64,000 bases of DNA, taken from positions 148,557,044 through 148,621,043 of the forward strand of contig JBAIZL010000001.1 in the NCBI GenBank assembly GCA_036971475.1, written 5' to 3'. The position numbers and the translations under genes were made by a program. The notes below the pieces were generated by a model. It saw only the letters and a list, made by a program, of their open reading frames with translations, ran no database searches and was not told the origin of the DNA. Position 1 is the first letter of the stretch. Each line of letters starts with the position of its first letter. Positions 24,637 through 39,641 of this stretch are shown here, one piece after another. The stretch is from Prosapia bicincta (lineage: Eukaryota; Arthropoda; Insecta; Hemiptera; Cercopidae).

Positions 24637-27600
24637 CCAGATACATGCCCTGGTACACAAGCTTAATCATACTTCTGCACATCTTGGCTGCTACCGATAT
24701 AACCTAATTTCCCGATAGTACCATTCTTTAAGTAACCATCACAATACTCCCAGCCAGCTTTTAGTCTGACAACACACCTGCTTGTTAGATACATGCCCTG
24801 GTACACAAGCTTAATCATACTTCTGCATATCTTATCTGCTACCGATATAACCTAATTTCCCGATAGTACCATTCTTTAAGTAACCATCACAATACTCCCA
24901 GCAAGCTTTTAGTCTGACAACACACCTGCTTGTTAGATACATGCCCCGGTACACAAGCTTAATCATACTTCTGCATATCTTGGCTGCTACCGATTAAACC
25001 TAATTTCCCGATAGTACCATTCTTTAAGTAACCATCACATTACTCCCAGCAAGCTTTTAGTCTGACAACACACCTGCTTGTTAGATACATGCCCCGGTAC
25101 ACAAGCTTAATCATACTTCTGAATATCTTGGCTGCTACCGATATAACCTAATTTCCCGATAGTACCATTCTTTATGTAACCATCACAATACTCCCAGCAA
25201 GCTTTTAGTCTGACAACACAGCTGCTTGTTAGATACATGCCCTGGTACACAAGCTTAATCATACTTCTGCACATCTTGGCTGCTACCGATATAACCTAAT
25301 TTCCCGATAGTACCATTCTTTATGTAACCATCACAATACTCCCAGCAAGCTTTAGTCTGACAACACACCTGCTTGTTAGATACATGCCCCGGTACACAGG
25401 CTTAATCATACTTCTGCATATCTTGGCTGCTACTGATATAACCTAATTTCCCGTTAGTACCATTCTTTATGTAACCATCACAATACTCCCAGCAAGCTTT
25501 AGTCTGACAACACACCTGCTTGTTAGATACATGCCCTGGTACACAAGCTTAATCATACTTCTGCACATCTTGGCTGCTACCGATATAACCTAATTTCCCG
25601 ATAGTACCATTCTTTATGTAACCATCACAATACTCCCAGCAAGCTTTAGTCTGACAACACACCTGCTTGTTAGATACATGCCCTGGTACACAAGCTTAAT
25701 CATACTTCTGCACATCTTGGCTGCTACCGATATAACCTAATTTCCCGATAGTACCATTCTTTATGTAACCATCACAATACTCCCAGCAAGCTTTAGTCTG
25801 ACAACACACCTGCTTGTTAGATACATGCCCCGGTACACAAGATTAATCATACTTCGGCACATCTTGGCTGCTACCGATATAACCTAATTTCCCGATAGTA
25901 CCATTCTTTATGTAACCATCACAATACTCCCAGCAAGCTTTAGTCTGACAACACACCTGCTTGTTAGATACATGCCCCGGTACACAAGCTTAATCATACT
26001 TCTGAATATCTTGGCTGCTTCCGATATAACCTAATTTCCCGATAGTACCATTCTTTAAGTAACCACCACAATACTCCCAGCAAGCTTTAGTCTGACAACA
26101 CACCTGCTTGTTAGATACATGCCCTGGTACACAAGCTTAATCATACTTCTGCACATCTTGGCTGCTACCGATATAACCTAATTTCCCGATAGTACCATTC
26201 TTTAAGTAACCACCACAATACTCCCAGCAAGCTTTAGTCTGACAACACACCTGCTTGTTAGATAAATGCCCTGGTACACAAGCTTAATCATACTTCTGCA
26301 CATCTTGGCTGCTACCAATATAACCTAATTTCCCGATAGTACCATTCTTTAAGTAACCACCACAATACTCCCAGCAAGCTTTTAGTCTGACAACACAGCT
26401 GCTTGTTAGATACATGCCCTGATACACAAGCTTAATCATACTTCTGAATATCTTGGCTGCTACCGATATAACCTAATTTCCTGATAGTACCATTCTTTAA
26501 GTAACCACCACAATACTCCCAGCAAGCTTTAGTCTGACAACACACCTGCTTGTTAGATAAATGCCCTGGTACACAAGCTTAATCATACTTCTGCACATCT
26601 TGGCTGCTACCGATATAACCTAATTTCCCGATAGTACCATTCTTTAAGTAACCACCACAATACTCCCAGCAAGCTTTTAGTCTGACAACACAGCTGCTTG
26701 TTAGATACATGCCCTGGTACACAAGCTTAATCATACTTCTGAATATCTTGGCTGCTACCGATATAACCTAATTTCCCGATAGTACCATTCTTTAAGTAAC
26801 CACCACAATACTCCCAGCAAGCTTTAGTCTGACAACACACCTGCTTGTTAGATAAATGCCCTGGTACACAAGCTTAATCATACTTCTGCACATCTTGGCT
26901 GCTACCGATATAACCTAATTTCCCGATAGTACCATTCTTTAAGTAACCACCACAATACTCCCAGCAAGCTTTAGTCTGACAACACACCTGCTTGTTAGAT
27001 AAATGCCCTGGTACACAAGCTTAATCATACTTCTGCACATCTTGGCTGCTACTGATATAACCTAATTTCCCGATAGTACCATTCTTTAAGTAACCATCAC
27101 AATACTCCCAGCAAGCTTTTAGTCTGACAACACACCTGCTTGTTAGATACATGCCCCGGTACACAAGCTTAATCATACTTCTGCACATCTTGGCTGCTAC
27201 CGATATAACCTAATTTCCCGATAGTACCATTCTTTAAGTAACCACCACAATACTCCCAGCAAGCTTTAGTCTGACAACACACCTGCTTGTTAGATACATG
27301 CCCCGGTACACAAGCTTAATCATACTTCTGCACATCTTGGCTGCTACCGATATAACCTAATTTCCCGATAGTACCATTCTTTAAGTAACCATCACAATAC
27401 TCCCAGCAAGCTTTAGTCTGACAACACACCTGCTTGTTAGATACATGCCCCGGTACACAAGCTTAATCATACTTCTGCACATCTTGGCTGCTACTGATAT
27501 AACCTAATTTCCCGATAGTACCATTCTTTAAGTAACCATCACAATACTCCCAGCAAGCTTTTAGTCTGACAACACACCTGCTTGTTAGATACATGCCCTG

Positions 27601-30600
27601 GTACACAAGCTTAATCATACTTCTGCACATCTTGGCTGCTACCGATATAACCTAATTTCCCGATAGTACCATTCTTTAAGTAACCACCACAATACTCCCA
27701 GCAAGCTTTTAGTCTGACAACACAGCTGCTTGTTAGATACATGCCCTGGTACACAAGCTTAATCATACTTCTGAATATCTTGGCTGCTACCGATATAACC
27801 TAATTTCCCGATAGTACCATTCTTTAAGTAACCACCACAATACTCCCAGCAAGCTTTAGTCTTACAACACACCTGCTTGTTAGATAAATGCCCTGGTACA
27901 CAAGCTTAATCATACTTCTGCACATCTTGGCTGCTACCGATATAACCTAATTTCCCGATAGTACCATTCTTTAAGTAACCACCACAATACTCCCAGCAAG
28001 CTTTAGTCTGACAACACACCTGCTTGTTAGATAAATGCCCTGGTACACAAGCTTAATCATACTTCTGCACATCTTGGCTGCTACTGATATAACCTAATTT
28101 CCCGATAGTACCATTCTTTAAGTAACCATCACAATACTCCCAGCAAGCTTTTAGTCTGACAACACACCTGCTTGTTAGATACATGCCCCGGTACACAAGC
28201 TTAATCATACTTCTGCACATCTTGGCTGCTACCGATATAACCTAATTTCCCGATAGTACCATTCTTTAAGTAACCACCACAATACTCCCAGCAAGCTTTA
28301 GTCTGACAACACACCTGCTTGTTAGATACATGCCCCGGTACACAAGCTTAATCATACTTCTGCACATCTTGGCTGCTACCGATATAACCTAATTTCCCGA
28401 TAGTACCATTCTTTAAGTAACCATCACAATACTCCCAGCAAGCTTTAGTCTGACAACACAATTGCTTGTTAGATACATGCCCCGGTACACAAGCTTAATC
28501 ATACTTCTGCACATCTTGGCTGCTACTGATATAACCTAATTTCCCGATAGTACCATTCTTTAAGTAACCATCACAATACTCCCAGCAAGCTTTTAGTCTG
28601 ACAACACACCTGCTTGTTAGATACATGCCCCGGTACACAAGCTTAATCATACTTCTGCATATCTTGGCTGCTACCGATATAACCTAATTTCCCGATAGTA
28701 CCATTCTTTAAGTAACCATCACAATACTCCCAGCAAGCTTTTAGTCTGACAACACAGCTGCTTGTTAGATACATGCCCTGGTACACAAGCTTAATCATAC
28801 TTCTGCACATCCTGGCTGCTACTGATATAACCTAATTTCCCGATAGTACCATTCTTTAAGTAACCATCACAATACTCCCAGCAAGCTTTTAGTCTGACAA
28901 CACACCTGCTTGTTAGATACATGCCCCGGTACACAAGCTTAATCATACTTCTGCACATCTTGGCTGCTACTGATATAACCTAATTTCCCGATAGTACCAT
29001 TCTTTAAGTAACCATCACAATACTCCCAGCAAGCTTTTAGTCTGACAACACACCTGCTTGTTAGATACATGCCCCGGTACACAAGCTTAATCATACTTCT
29101 GCACATCTTGGCTGCTACTGATATAACCTAATTTCCCGATAGTACCATTCTTTAAGTAACCATCACAATACTCCCAGCAAGCTTTTAGTCTGACAACACA
29201 CCTGCTTGTTAGATACATGCCCTGGTACACAAGCTTAATCATACTTCTGCACATCCTGGATGCTACTGATATAACCTAATTTCCCGATAGTACCATTCTT
29301 TAAGTAACCATTACAATACTCCCAGCAAGCTTTTAGTCTGACAACACACCTGCTTGTTAGATACATGCCCTGGTACACAAGCTTAATCATACTTCTGCAC
29401 ATCCTGGCTGCTACCGATATAACCTAATTTCCCGATAGTACCATTCTTTAAGTAACCATCACAATACTCCCAGCAAGCTTTTAGTCTGACAACACAGCTG
29501 CTTGTTAGATACATGCCCTGGTACACAAGCTTAATCATACTTCTGCACATCCTGGCTGCTACTGATATAACCTAATTTCCCGATAGTACCATTCTTTAAG
29601 TAACCATCACAATACTCCCAGCAAGCTTTTAATCTGACAACACACCTGCTTGTTAGATACATGCCCCGGTACACAAGCTTAATCATACTTCTGCACATCT
29701 TGGCTGCTACTGATATAACCTAATTTCCCGATAGTACCATTCTTTAAGTAACCATCACAATACTCCCAGCAAGCTTTTAGTCTGACAACACACCTGCTTG
29801 TTAGATACATGCCCCGGTACACAAGCTTAATCATACTTCTGCACATCTTGGCTGCTACTGATATAACCTAATTTCCCGATAGTACTATTCTTTAAGTAAC
29901 CATCACAATACTCCCAGCAAGCTTTTAGTCTGACAACACACCTGCTTGTTAGATACATGCCCCGGTACACAAGCTTAATCATACTTCTGCACATCTTGGC
30001 TGCTACTGATATAACCTAATTTCCCGATAGTACCATTCTTTAAGTATCCATCACAATACTCCCAGCAAGCTTTTAGTCTGACAACACACCTGCTTGTTAG
30101 ATACATGCCCCGGTACACAAGCTTAATCATACTTCTGAATATCTTGGCTGCTACCGATATAACCTAATTTCCCGATAGTACCATTCTTTAAGTAACCACC
30201 ACAATACTCCCAGCAAGCTTTTAGTCTGACAACGCACCTGCTTGTTAGATACATGCCCCGGTACACAAGCTTAATCATACTTCTGCACATCTTGGCTGCT
30301 ACTGATATAACCTAATTTCCCGATAGTACCATTCTTTAAGTAACCATCACAATACTCCCAGCAAGGTTTTAGTCTGACAACACACCTGCTTGTTAGATAC
30401 ATGCCCCGGTACACAAGCTTAATCATACTTCTGCATATCTGGGCTGCTACCGATATAACCTAATTTCCCGATAGTACCATTCTTTAAGTAACCATCACAA
30501 TACTCCCAGCAAGCTTTTAGTCTGACAACACACCTGCTTGTTAGATACATGCCCCGGTACACAAGCTTATTCATACTTCTGAATATCTTGGCTGCTACCG

Positions 30601-33593
30601 ATATAACCTAATTTCCCGATAGTACCATTCTTTATGTAACCATCACAATACTCCCAGCAAGCTTTTAGTCTGACAACACAGCTGCTTGTTAGATACATGC
30701 CCTGGTACACAAGCTTAATCATACTTCTGCACATCTTGGCTGCTACCGATATAACCTAATTTCCCGATAGTACCATTCTTTAGGTAACCACCACAATACT
30801 CCCAGCAAGCTTTAGTCTGACAACACACCTGCTTGTTAGATACATGCCCCGGTACACAAGCTTAATCATACTTCTGCATATCTTGGCTGCTACCGATATA
30901 ACCTAATTTCCCGATAGTACCATTCTTTAAGTAACCATCACAATACTCCCAGCAAGCTTTTAGTCTGACAACACACCTGCTTCTTAGATACATGCCCCGG
31001 TACACAAGCTTAATCATACTTCTGCACATCTTGGCTGCTACTGATATAACCTAATTTCCCGATAGTACTATTCTTTAAGTAACCATCACAATACTCCCAG
31101 CAAGCTTTTAGTCTGACAACACACCTGCTTGTTAGATACATGCCCCGGTACACAAGCTTAATCATACTTCTGCACATCTTGGCTGCTACTGATATAACCT
31201 AATTTCCCGATAGTACCATTCTTTAAGTAACCATCACAATACTCCCAGCAAGCTTTTAGTCTGACAACGCACCTGCTTGTTAGATACATGCCCCGGTACA
31301 CAAGCTTAATCATACTTCTGCACATCTTGGCTGCTACTGATATAACCTAATTTCCCGATAGTACCATTCTTTAAGTAACCATCACAATACTCCCAGCATG
31401 CTTTTAGTCTGACAACACACCTGCTTGTTAGATACATGCCCCGGTACACAAGCTTAATCATACTTCTGCACATCTTGGCTGCTACTGATATAACCTAATT
31501 TCCCGATAGTACCATTCTTTAAGTAACCATCACAATACTCCCAGCAAGGTTTTAGTCTGACAACACACCTGCTTGTTAGATACATGCCCCGGTACACAAG
31601 CTTAATCATACTTCTGCATATCTGGGCTGCTACCGATATAACCTAATTTCCCGATAGTACCATTCTTTAAGTAACCATCACAATACTCCCAGCAAGCTTT
31701 TAGTCTGACAACACACCTGCTTGTTAGATACATGCCCCGGTACACAAGCTTAATCATACTTCTGAATATCTTGGCTGCTACCGATATAACCTAATTTCCC
31801 GATAGTACCATTCTTTATGTAACCATCACAATACTCCCAGCAAGCTTTTAGTCTGACAACACAGCTGCTTGTTAGATACATGCCCTGGTACACAAGCTTA
31901 ATCATACTTCTGCACATCTTGGCTGCTACCGATATAACCTAATTTCCCGATAGTACCATTCTTTAAGTAACCATCACAATACTCCCAGCAAGCTTTTAGT
32001 CTGACAACACACCTGCTTGTTAGATACATGCCCCGGTACACAAGCTTAATCATACTTCTGCACATCTTGGCTGCTACCGATATAACCTAATTTCCCGATA
32101 GTACCATTCTTTATGTAACCATCACAATACTCCCAGCAAGCTTTTAGTCTGACAACACACCTGCTTCTTAGATACATGCCCCGGTACACAAGCTTAATCA
32201 TACTTCTGCACATCTTGGCTGCTACCGATATAACCTAATTTCCCGATAGTACCATTCTTTAAGTAACCATCACAATACTCCCAGCAAGCTTTTAGTCTGA
32301 CAACACACCTGCTTGTTAGATACATGCCCCGGTACACAAGCTTAATCATACTTCTGCACATCTTGGCTGCTACCGATATAACCTAATTTCCCGATAGTAC
32401 CATTCTTTATGTAACCATCACAATACTCCCAGCAAGCTTTTAGTCTGACAACACACCTGCTTGTTAGATACATGCCCCGGTACACAAGCTTAATCATACT
32501 TCTGCACATCTTGGCTGCTACCGATATAACCTAATTTCCCGATAGTACCATTCTTTAAGTAACCACCACAATACTCCCAGCAAGCTTTAGTCTGACAACA
32601 CACCTGCTTGTTAGATACATGCCCCGGTACACAAGCTTAATCATACTTCTGCATATCTTGGCTGCTACCGATATAACCTAATTTCCCGATAGTACCATTC
32701 TTTAAGTAACCATCACAATACTCCCAGCAAGCTTTTAGTCTGACAACACACCTGCTTCTTAGATACATGCCCCGGTACACAAGCTTAATCATACTTCTGC
32801 ACATCTTGGCTGCTACTGATATAACCTAATTTCCCGATAGTACTATTCTTTAAGTAACCATCACAATACTCCCAGCAAGCTTTTAGTCTGACAACACACC
32901 TGCTTGTTAGATACATGCCCCGGTACACAAGCTTAATCATACTTCTGCACATCTTGGCTGCTACTGATATAACCTAATTTCCCGATAGTACCATTCTTTA
33001 AGTAACCATCACAATACTCCCAGCAAGCTTTTAGTCTGACAACACACCTGCTTGTTAGATACATGCCCCGGTACACAAGCTTAATCATACTTCTGCACAT
33101 CTTGGCTGCTACTGATATAACCTAATTTCCCGATAGTACCATTCTTTAAGTAACCATCACAATACTCCCAGCAAGCTTTTAGTCTGACAACACACCTGCT
33201 TGTTAGATACATGCCCCGGTACACAAGCTTAATCATACTTCTGCACATCTTGGCTGCTACTGATATAACCTAATTTCCCGATAGTACCATTCTTTAAGTA
33301 ACCATCACAATACTCCCAGCAAGCTTTTAGTCTGACAACACACCTGCTTGTTAGATACATGCCCCGGTACACAAGCTTAATCATACTTCTGCACATCCTG
33401 GCTGCTACTGATATAACCTAATTTCCCGATAGTACCATTCTTTAAGTAACCATCACAATACTCCCAGCAAGCTTTTAGTCTGACAACACACCTGCTTGTT
33501 AGATACATGCCCCGGTACACAAGCTTAATCATACTTCTGCACATCCTGGCTGCTACTGATATAACCTAATTTCCCGATAGTACCATTCCTTAA
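24637..33593 (-). repeat. Reverse array: about 60 copies of the same 148-bp repeat
   Basis: Same monomer as the forward array in the opposite orientation, with 147- and 148-bp versions interspersed (CAAGCTTTAG versus CAAGCTTTTAG). Variant markers repeat at exact multiples of the monomer: CAAGGTTTTAG at 30361 and 31544 (1183 bp), TTCTTAG at 30981, 32165 and 32757 (1184 and 592 bp). The side nearest the spacer carries the most degenerate and mixed variants. The copies near the right arm are the most uniform and carry the CATCCTGG variant that is also found next to the left arm. Confidence 0.95.
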
Positions 33594-35587
33594 GTCATCA
33601 TTACAAAAATCCTTTAGTCGACAGGTAATTATACAACACTTATAATCATGTGTACACTAATCTTATAGAATACGGTAACAATTAATGGAGTTTCGCCTTA
33701 ACATAATAAATAAAATCAATTTGTAGCCTACACAATTCCCAAAGAAATAGTGGCATTTGTATCATAACATATAGATAGTATCATATGACGTTTATGTTTC
33801 TTTTCATTTACAAGAGGTGTAGCAAATATTTTGAAATATATGTAAATGTTTGAATTTTAAAATAATCAATGCTGTATTTGTATGAACTTAGAATTGTGGA
33901 AAGTCAAAATATTTAATCCCTTTATACAATAAAAGCCATAGAAAAAATCTTATTAACATAGTATTACATTAAATTCTTAAAAATATAGAGATAAACAACT
34001 GTACACTGAAAAAATAGGATTCATCCTAATATTGTTTTACATCAGGAACAACGAAATAAATTGTATTCATTAATGATATGACATTTTACAAAGATGTTAC
34101 ACTCGTAATAAAGCGGGGAGAACAGCTTTTCATCAACAAGGACCTCTGAAGTAAAACAGTAGTTTTGTTCACACGTCAGAGTTAACCATCGCTTAAACTA
34201 ACATTGTTTTGTTAATTTAAGGTGGTGTATTCATAATGTAAGGTTACATTGTTTAAGTAGTCATGCGTCGTAAAGAGGTTAAAGGACTGAAATGTAATTA
34301 GTGAGTGCCAGTTTCTCTACTACGTTTAATCATAAACATTCTTGATGGTTGAAAATTTTTACATTTATTTTCAACATTGAAATTTCTAACCACGAAACTA
34401 TTTAAAATAAAGAAGAAACTTATGAAAATCGCCAAATAGCAATTAAAAACTTTCTGTCTCAGTGAGTGTTTAAAAAATTTACAAATTTTAAAATTTGGAT
34501 AGACATAAACTAATGTTAAAGTGATTAATTAGGTTTCACCGAACGTAATAAACTACAAAATTCGAGTGTTTAAAATAATTTGGCTTGAAAAAGGCCGAAG
34601 TACCGCCGGTAGTATTATGCACTATATTGTATTTGTGTTAGTTGGGTTATGCTTGTAAAAAACTTCAGATGTCTGACTCTAAAGAACCAGAAAATTCTTC
34701 AACATATACTAAACAATTAAAAATAAAAACAAAACTATTTTTTTGTAATTTAATCAATAGTTATTACTTGAAAGATTAATAAGTTTCAAAAAGCTTGTAT
34801 TACATTTACATTTATAAGGAATTTCGAAAACATTTCTAAATATCCGATACAAAGTATTTGACCAACCAAGACAAGACATATGAGCACCTAACATAGAAAA
34901 ATGGAAACTATTAAAAAAAATCTTATGCCTATACACAAAATGATTGGTTTGTAAATGCAAAAAGGAAATAGCTGAAATATGTTACACTTTTCATGTCCTT
35001 GTTTCATACATTTTGTGACGGTATTGCTTTTTAACGACTCTTACATTTTTCGTAATCGGTAGGGTTAAAATCCGTTGTTTAATTTGTCCAAGAAGTAATT
35101 AGATGATTCTAAAGCGATATTCTCACTCTAATAAATCTACCATTAACGTTGTGGACGTATGAATGGATAAAATATGTTTATACATTCAATAATTATTTTT
35201 TTTGAAAGAACAAAATGATAAACATGAAATAGCGAATTAAACTGACGTAAAATAACTCTTTATATTCAGTTAAAAAATTATTATTATTTCCTAGGAATAT
35301 TGTAATTTGGGCAATATCTAATTCACCAATTATTTCTACATTAACTGATAGTTACTTATCGATTTATAATTGTCAAATAATACTTTTTTTTAAATTAGTG
35401 CTCCAGTAATTGTCTTTAGATTAAATTAATGCTTCCAGGAATTACTTTTCTTACCAGTTCATTCCCGTTATTGAGTAAAAGGGTTCGTTATATTTGTAAA
35501 TACTGCACCTGACTAGTTTCAAGTTTACCAACACCAATATTGGAAAACAACATTAAAACTCTCTATAAATTATTAGTTAGTAAAACC
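33594..35587 (-). repeat. Right inverted arm of the giant element
   Basis: Reverse complement of the left arm. It begins directly at the array with TAAGTCATCATTACAAAAATC and ends at AGTAAAACC. The 68-residue antisense frame at 34754-34960 is not preserved in the left arm and has no recognisable motif, so I do not call it a gene. Confidence 0.85.
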
Positions 35588-37254
<1,667 letters not shown>

Positions 37255-37533
37255 CTTTCTATAAATAACACATATTACCAAAGTCTCAACAAACAAAGCA
37301 GTCGATCATTCAATCGCTGTTTTAGTAAAATATATTTATAAATCCTACCATGAAACAAATTTTGATAAATCTCCTACCGTCTCAATACCCCCTCTAAGAC
37401 TGAGCTTTCGTGTAACGATAAGTCTCGTACAGTCACGAACAAGATTAAATCCGATACTTCCGCTATCAGTGTATTACAATAGAGAAGGGACTGTCTCACC
37501 ATTTATCTGCAACTAGACCAGCATTTAATAGTT

Positions 37534-37536
<3 letters not shown>

Positions 37537-37580
<44 letters not shown>
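37537..37580. repeat. (TA)n microsatellite
   Basis: Pure TA tract followed by (TTTA)n-like ATTTATTTATTTAT. Confidence 0.96.
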
Positions 37581-37584
<4 letters not shown>

Positions 37585-39253
37585 TTATTTATTTATTTAT
37601 AGCGTTATATTATAAATACAATTAACATCGACATATAAATATTATCTTTGAGTGAGTTTAAACCTTTACAGAATTGCATTGCAATATTTTTAATACGTGT
37701 TTTGACAAAATTTAATACTGTCTTCAAAAAGGAAAAAACGAATCATTCGGGTATTTTTGCACATAAATGTAGTTTGGGACAGAGGGAAACAGATTAATGT
37801 CAATAAAACGATACATAGTAGTTAGATATAGAAGCATATATTTACTTTAGGGGAGCAAGAATATATGATAGATAGAAAGGGAAATAACTATAGACACAGA
37901 AAATAAAACAAATTGGTAATTTTATAAAGACCATCGTATTTATAAATCATTTTAGAAAGAAATGTAATATCGTTATCTAACACATTTATAACGTTATCTA
38001 ATATTTTGGGATCCTTAGGATTGAAAGAATGGCGACTTTTTTTTATTTATATGGTAATTAACCACGGTTGTAATTGTTATCTCTGACATTTTACATTTTT
38101 CTCATTCTAATTTAGCCAAACATGGAATTTATTTTTTATTTTGCCAATAAAATAAGTAGCATTCTACTGACCTTTCTTTCCCTGACCTTTATCTACCATT
38201 GAAACTCAGCCCCTAATCAACTCATACTCAACCTCCAACTCTAAGATGGTACACCACAGGAAATTATGCACAGGAAATTATTGATCTAATTGTCAGGTTC
38301 ATCATTTGTTTTTGTTTTCAGGATATGTGTTTGGTTTTTTTTTCACTATTTGTAAAATTGTCCCACGTGTGACAAAATACGTAATTAAATTCCATATTTG
38401 TAGAACCTTTTGAACGGCATGTCTTAATTTTGGCAATGCATATTTATCAAGATTAAGACAAGTGAAGACATCCGAGAAGAAAAACTCATTTTTTCTAAAA
38501 TAAGGCATTGTAATCGACATGGTATAGTTGGCATGGTATAATGACATTAGGTCATTATACTCCAATAATCTCTTAACTAAATTTAAACGTTGCCATAAAT
38601 TTCTATCAAAGAAATGTATGAGTTTTAATAAAACGCATTCATAAAAGTATTCTTTTGAATATTAGTAGCCATAAATGTAATCTTTATTATACTTGTTAGG
38701 TTTAGATATAAACGCAAAAATGTTTTCAATTCCTTCTATTAGTCCACAATTTTCTAGTATATATCTTGCACACATTTTCAATCGTTAAGATCCGTTAACG
38801 TTTTTATACATCCAATCATTTTCAAACACATTCTTTTGAAGTTAACACGTCTTAGAGCGTAGTAAAGCCATAAGTTTTGCCTGGTAGTGAAACTCTGTGA
38901 AGCGCGACGGAACGCTCTAATAAATTTATACATTTTAAATGATAACATGTGATTTTATGTAACAGCTGATTTGGTGTTACAGAACATGGTGCACATTATT
39001 ATTTATTTATAATCGTTTATTTTTTATTTATTACATAGTTTTTATCAGTTAATAAATATATCATTCATTTAAATTTTCATAAATACAAATATTTCAATAT
39101 AACGTTAATAATAAGGTATGTCTTTTTAATCCAATTTTTGAAAGGAAAACATTTTTAAGCACATTTTATAATTTGTAAAGAATTTATTTAAATTGAATTT
39201 GTTTTACAAAATTTTATTCATTCAACATCTAACAAATGTGTATTGTTACCCTC

Positions 39254-39411
39254 ATTAATTTATTATTATCAACAGTAAATATTAGTCTTTATTAAATACA
39301 TTCCTCAAATTAAGATGTAAAAATTGAATGAAAATGTAACAAAATTTACATCTTTGTTTGAGAAATATATTTAATAAAGAATATTATTTATTGTAGATAA
39401 TAATATATTGG
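39254..39411. mobile_element. MITE-like hairpin, about 158 bp
   Basis: Left TCTTTATTAAATACATTCC...AAGATGTAAA pairs with right TTTACATCTT...GAAATATATTTAATAAAGA. The match extends outwards through TTATTATTATC/GATAATAATA, giving arms of about 65 bp with several mismatches and a loop of about 20 bp. No terminal duplication identified. Confidence 0.6.
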
Positions 39412-39592
39412 TACTATTGAGATCTTTAACTTTAATGTTAACTTATATTAGCAAGGTATATTTCATTTTCAGTTTACAATTGAAACTAAACTCTACCCAT
39501 GTGTTACTATAGTTGCTTTCTCTGTTCAAAGCATTTTAAGGAATGATATCAGGACTGATTTGTAGAATGTCTAATATATTTATAGGCTGAGT

Positions 39593-39596
<4 letters not shown>

Positions 39597-39637
<41 letters not shown>
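39597..39637. repeat. (TA)n microsatellite followed by (TTTA)n
   Basis: Pure TA run then TTTATTTATTTATTTA. Confidence 0.96.

Positions 39638-39641
<4 letters not shown>

Larger units (their letters stand above)
18387..35587. mobile_element. Giant foldback-like element: inverted arms enclosing 148-bp satellite arrays
   Basis: Two arms of about 2,007 bp (18387-20393 and 33581-35587) are reverse complements. Paired positions sum to 53,974 or 53,975 at the outer end, the inner end and two interior checkpoints, so there is almost no net length change. The arms enclose two opposed arrays of one 148-bp repeat. Homology stops near GGTTTTACTAACTA on the left and its complement on the right; beyond this the flanks differ and no clear target-site duplication is visible. 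No transposase-like frame occurs. The architecture matches foldback transposons whose long terminal inverted repeats contain tandem arrays (FB and Tetris of Drosophila are known cases). An inverted segmental duplication of a satellite, or a palindromic assembly artefact, remains possible; the divergence between the outer arms argues against a pure artefact. Confidence 0.72.

Noticed and set aside
20385..33593. CRISPR array
   Set aside because: Repeats are contiguous 148-bp copies with no unique spacers, in a eukaryotic intronic setting; no cas genes.
20385..33593. Protein-coding tandem repeat gene
   Set aside because: The 148-bp period breaks the frame every copy and stops occur in all frames.
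34754..34960. 68-residue open frame in the right arm
   Set aside because: The mirrored left arm does not keep the frame (premature differences), and no domain is visible.
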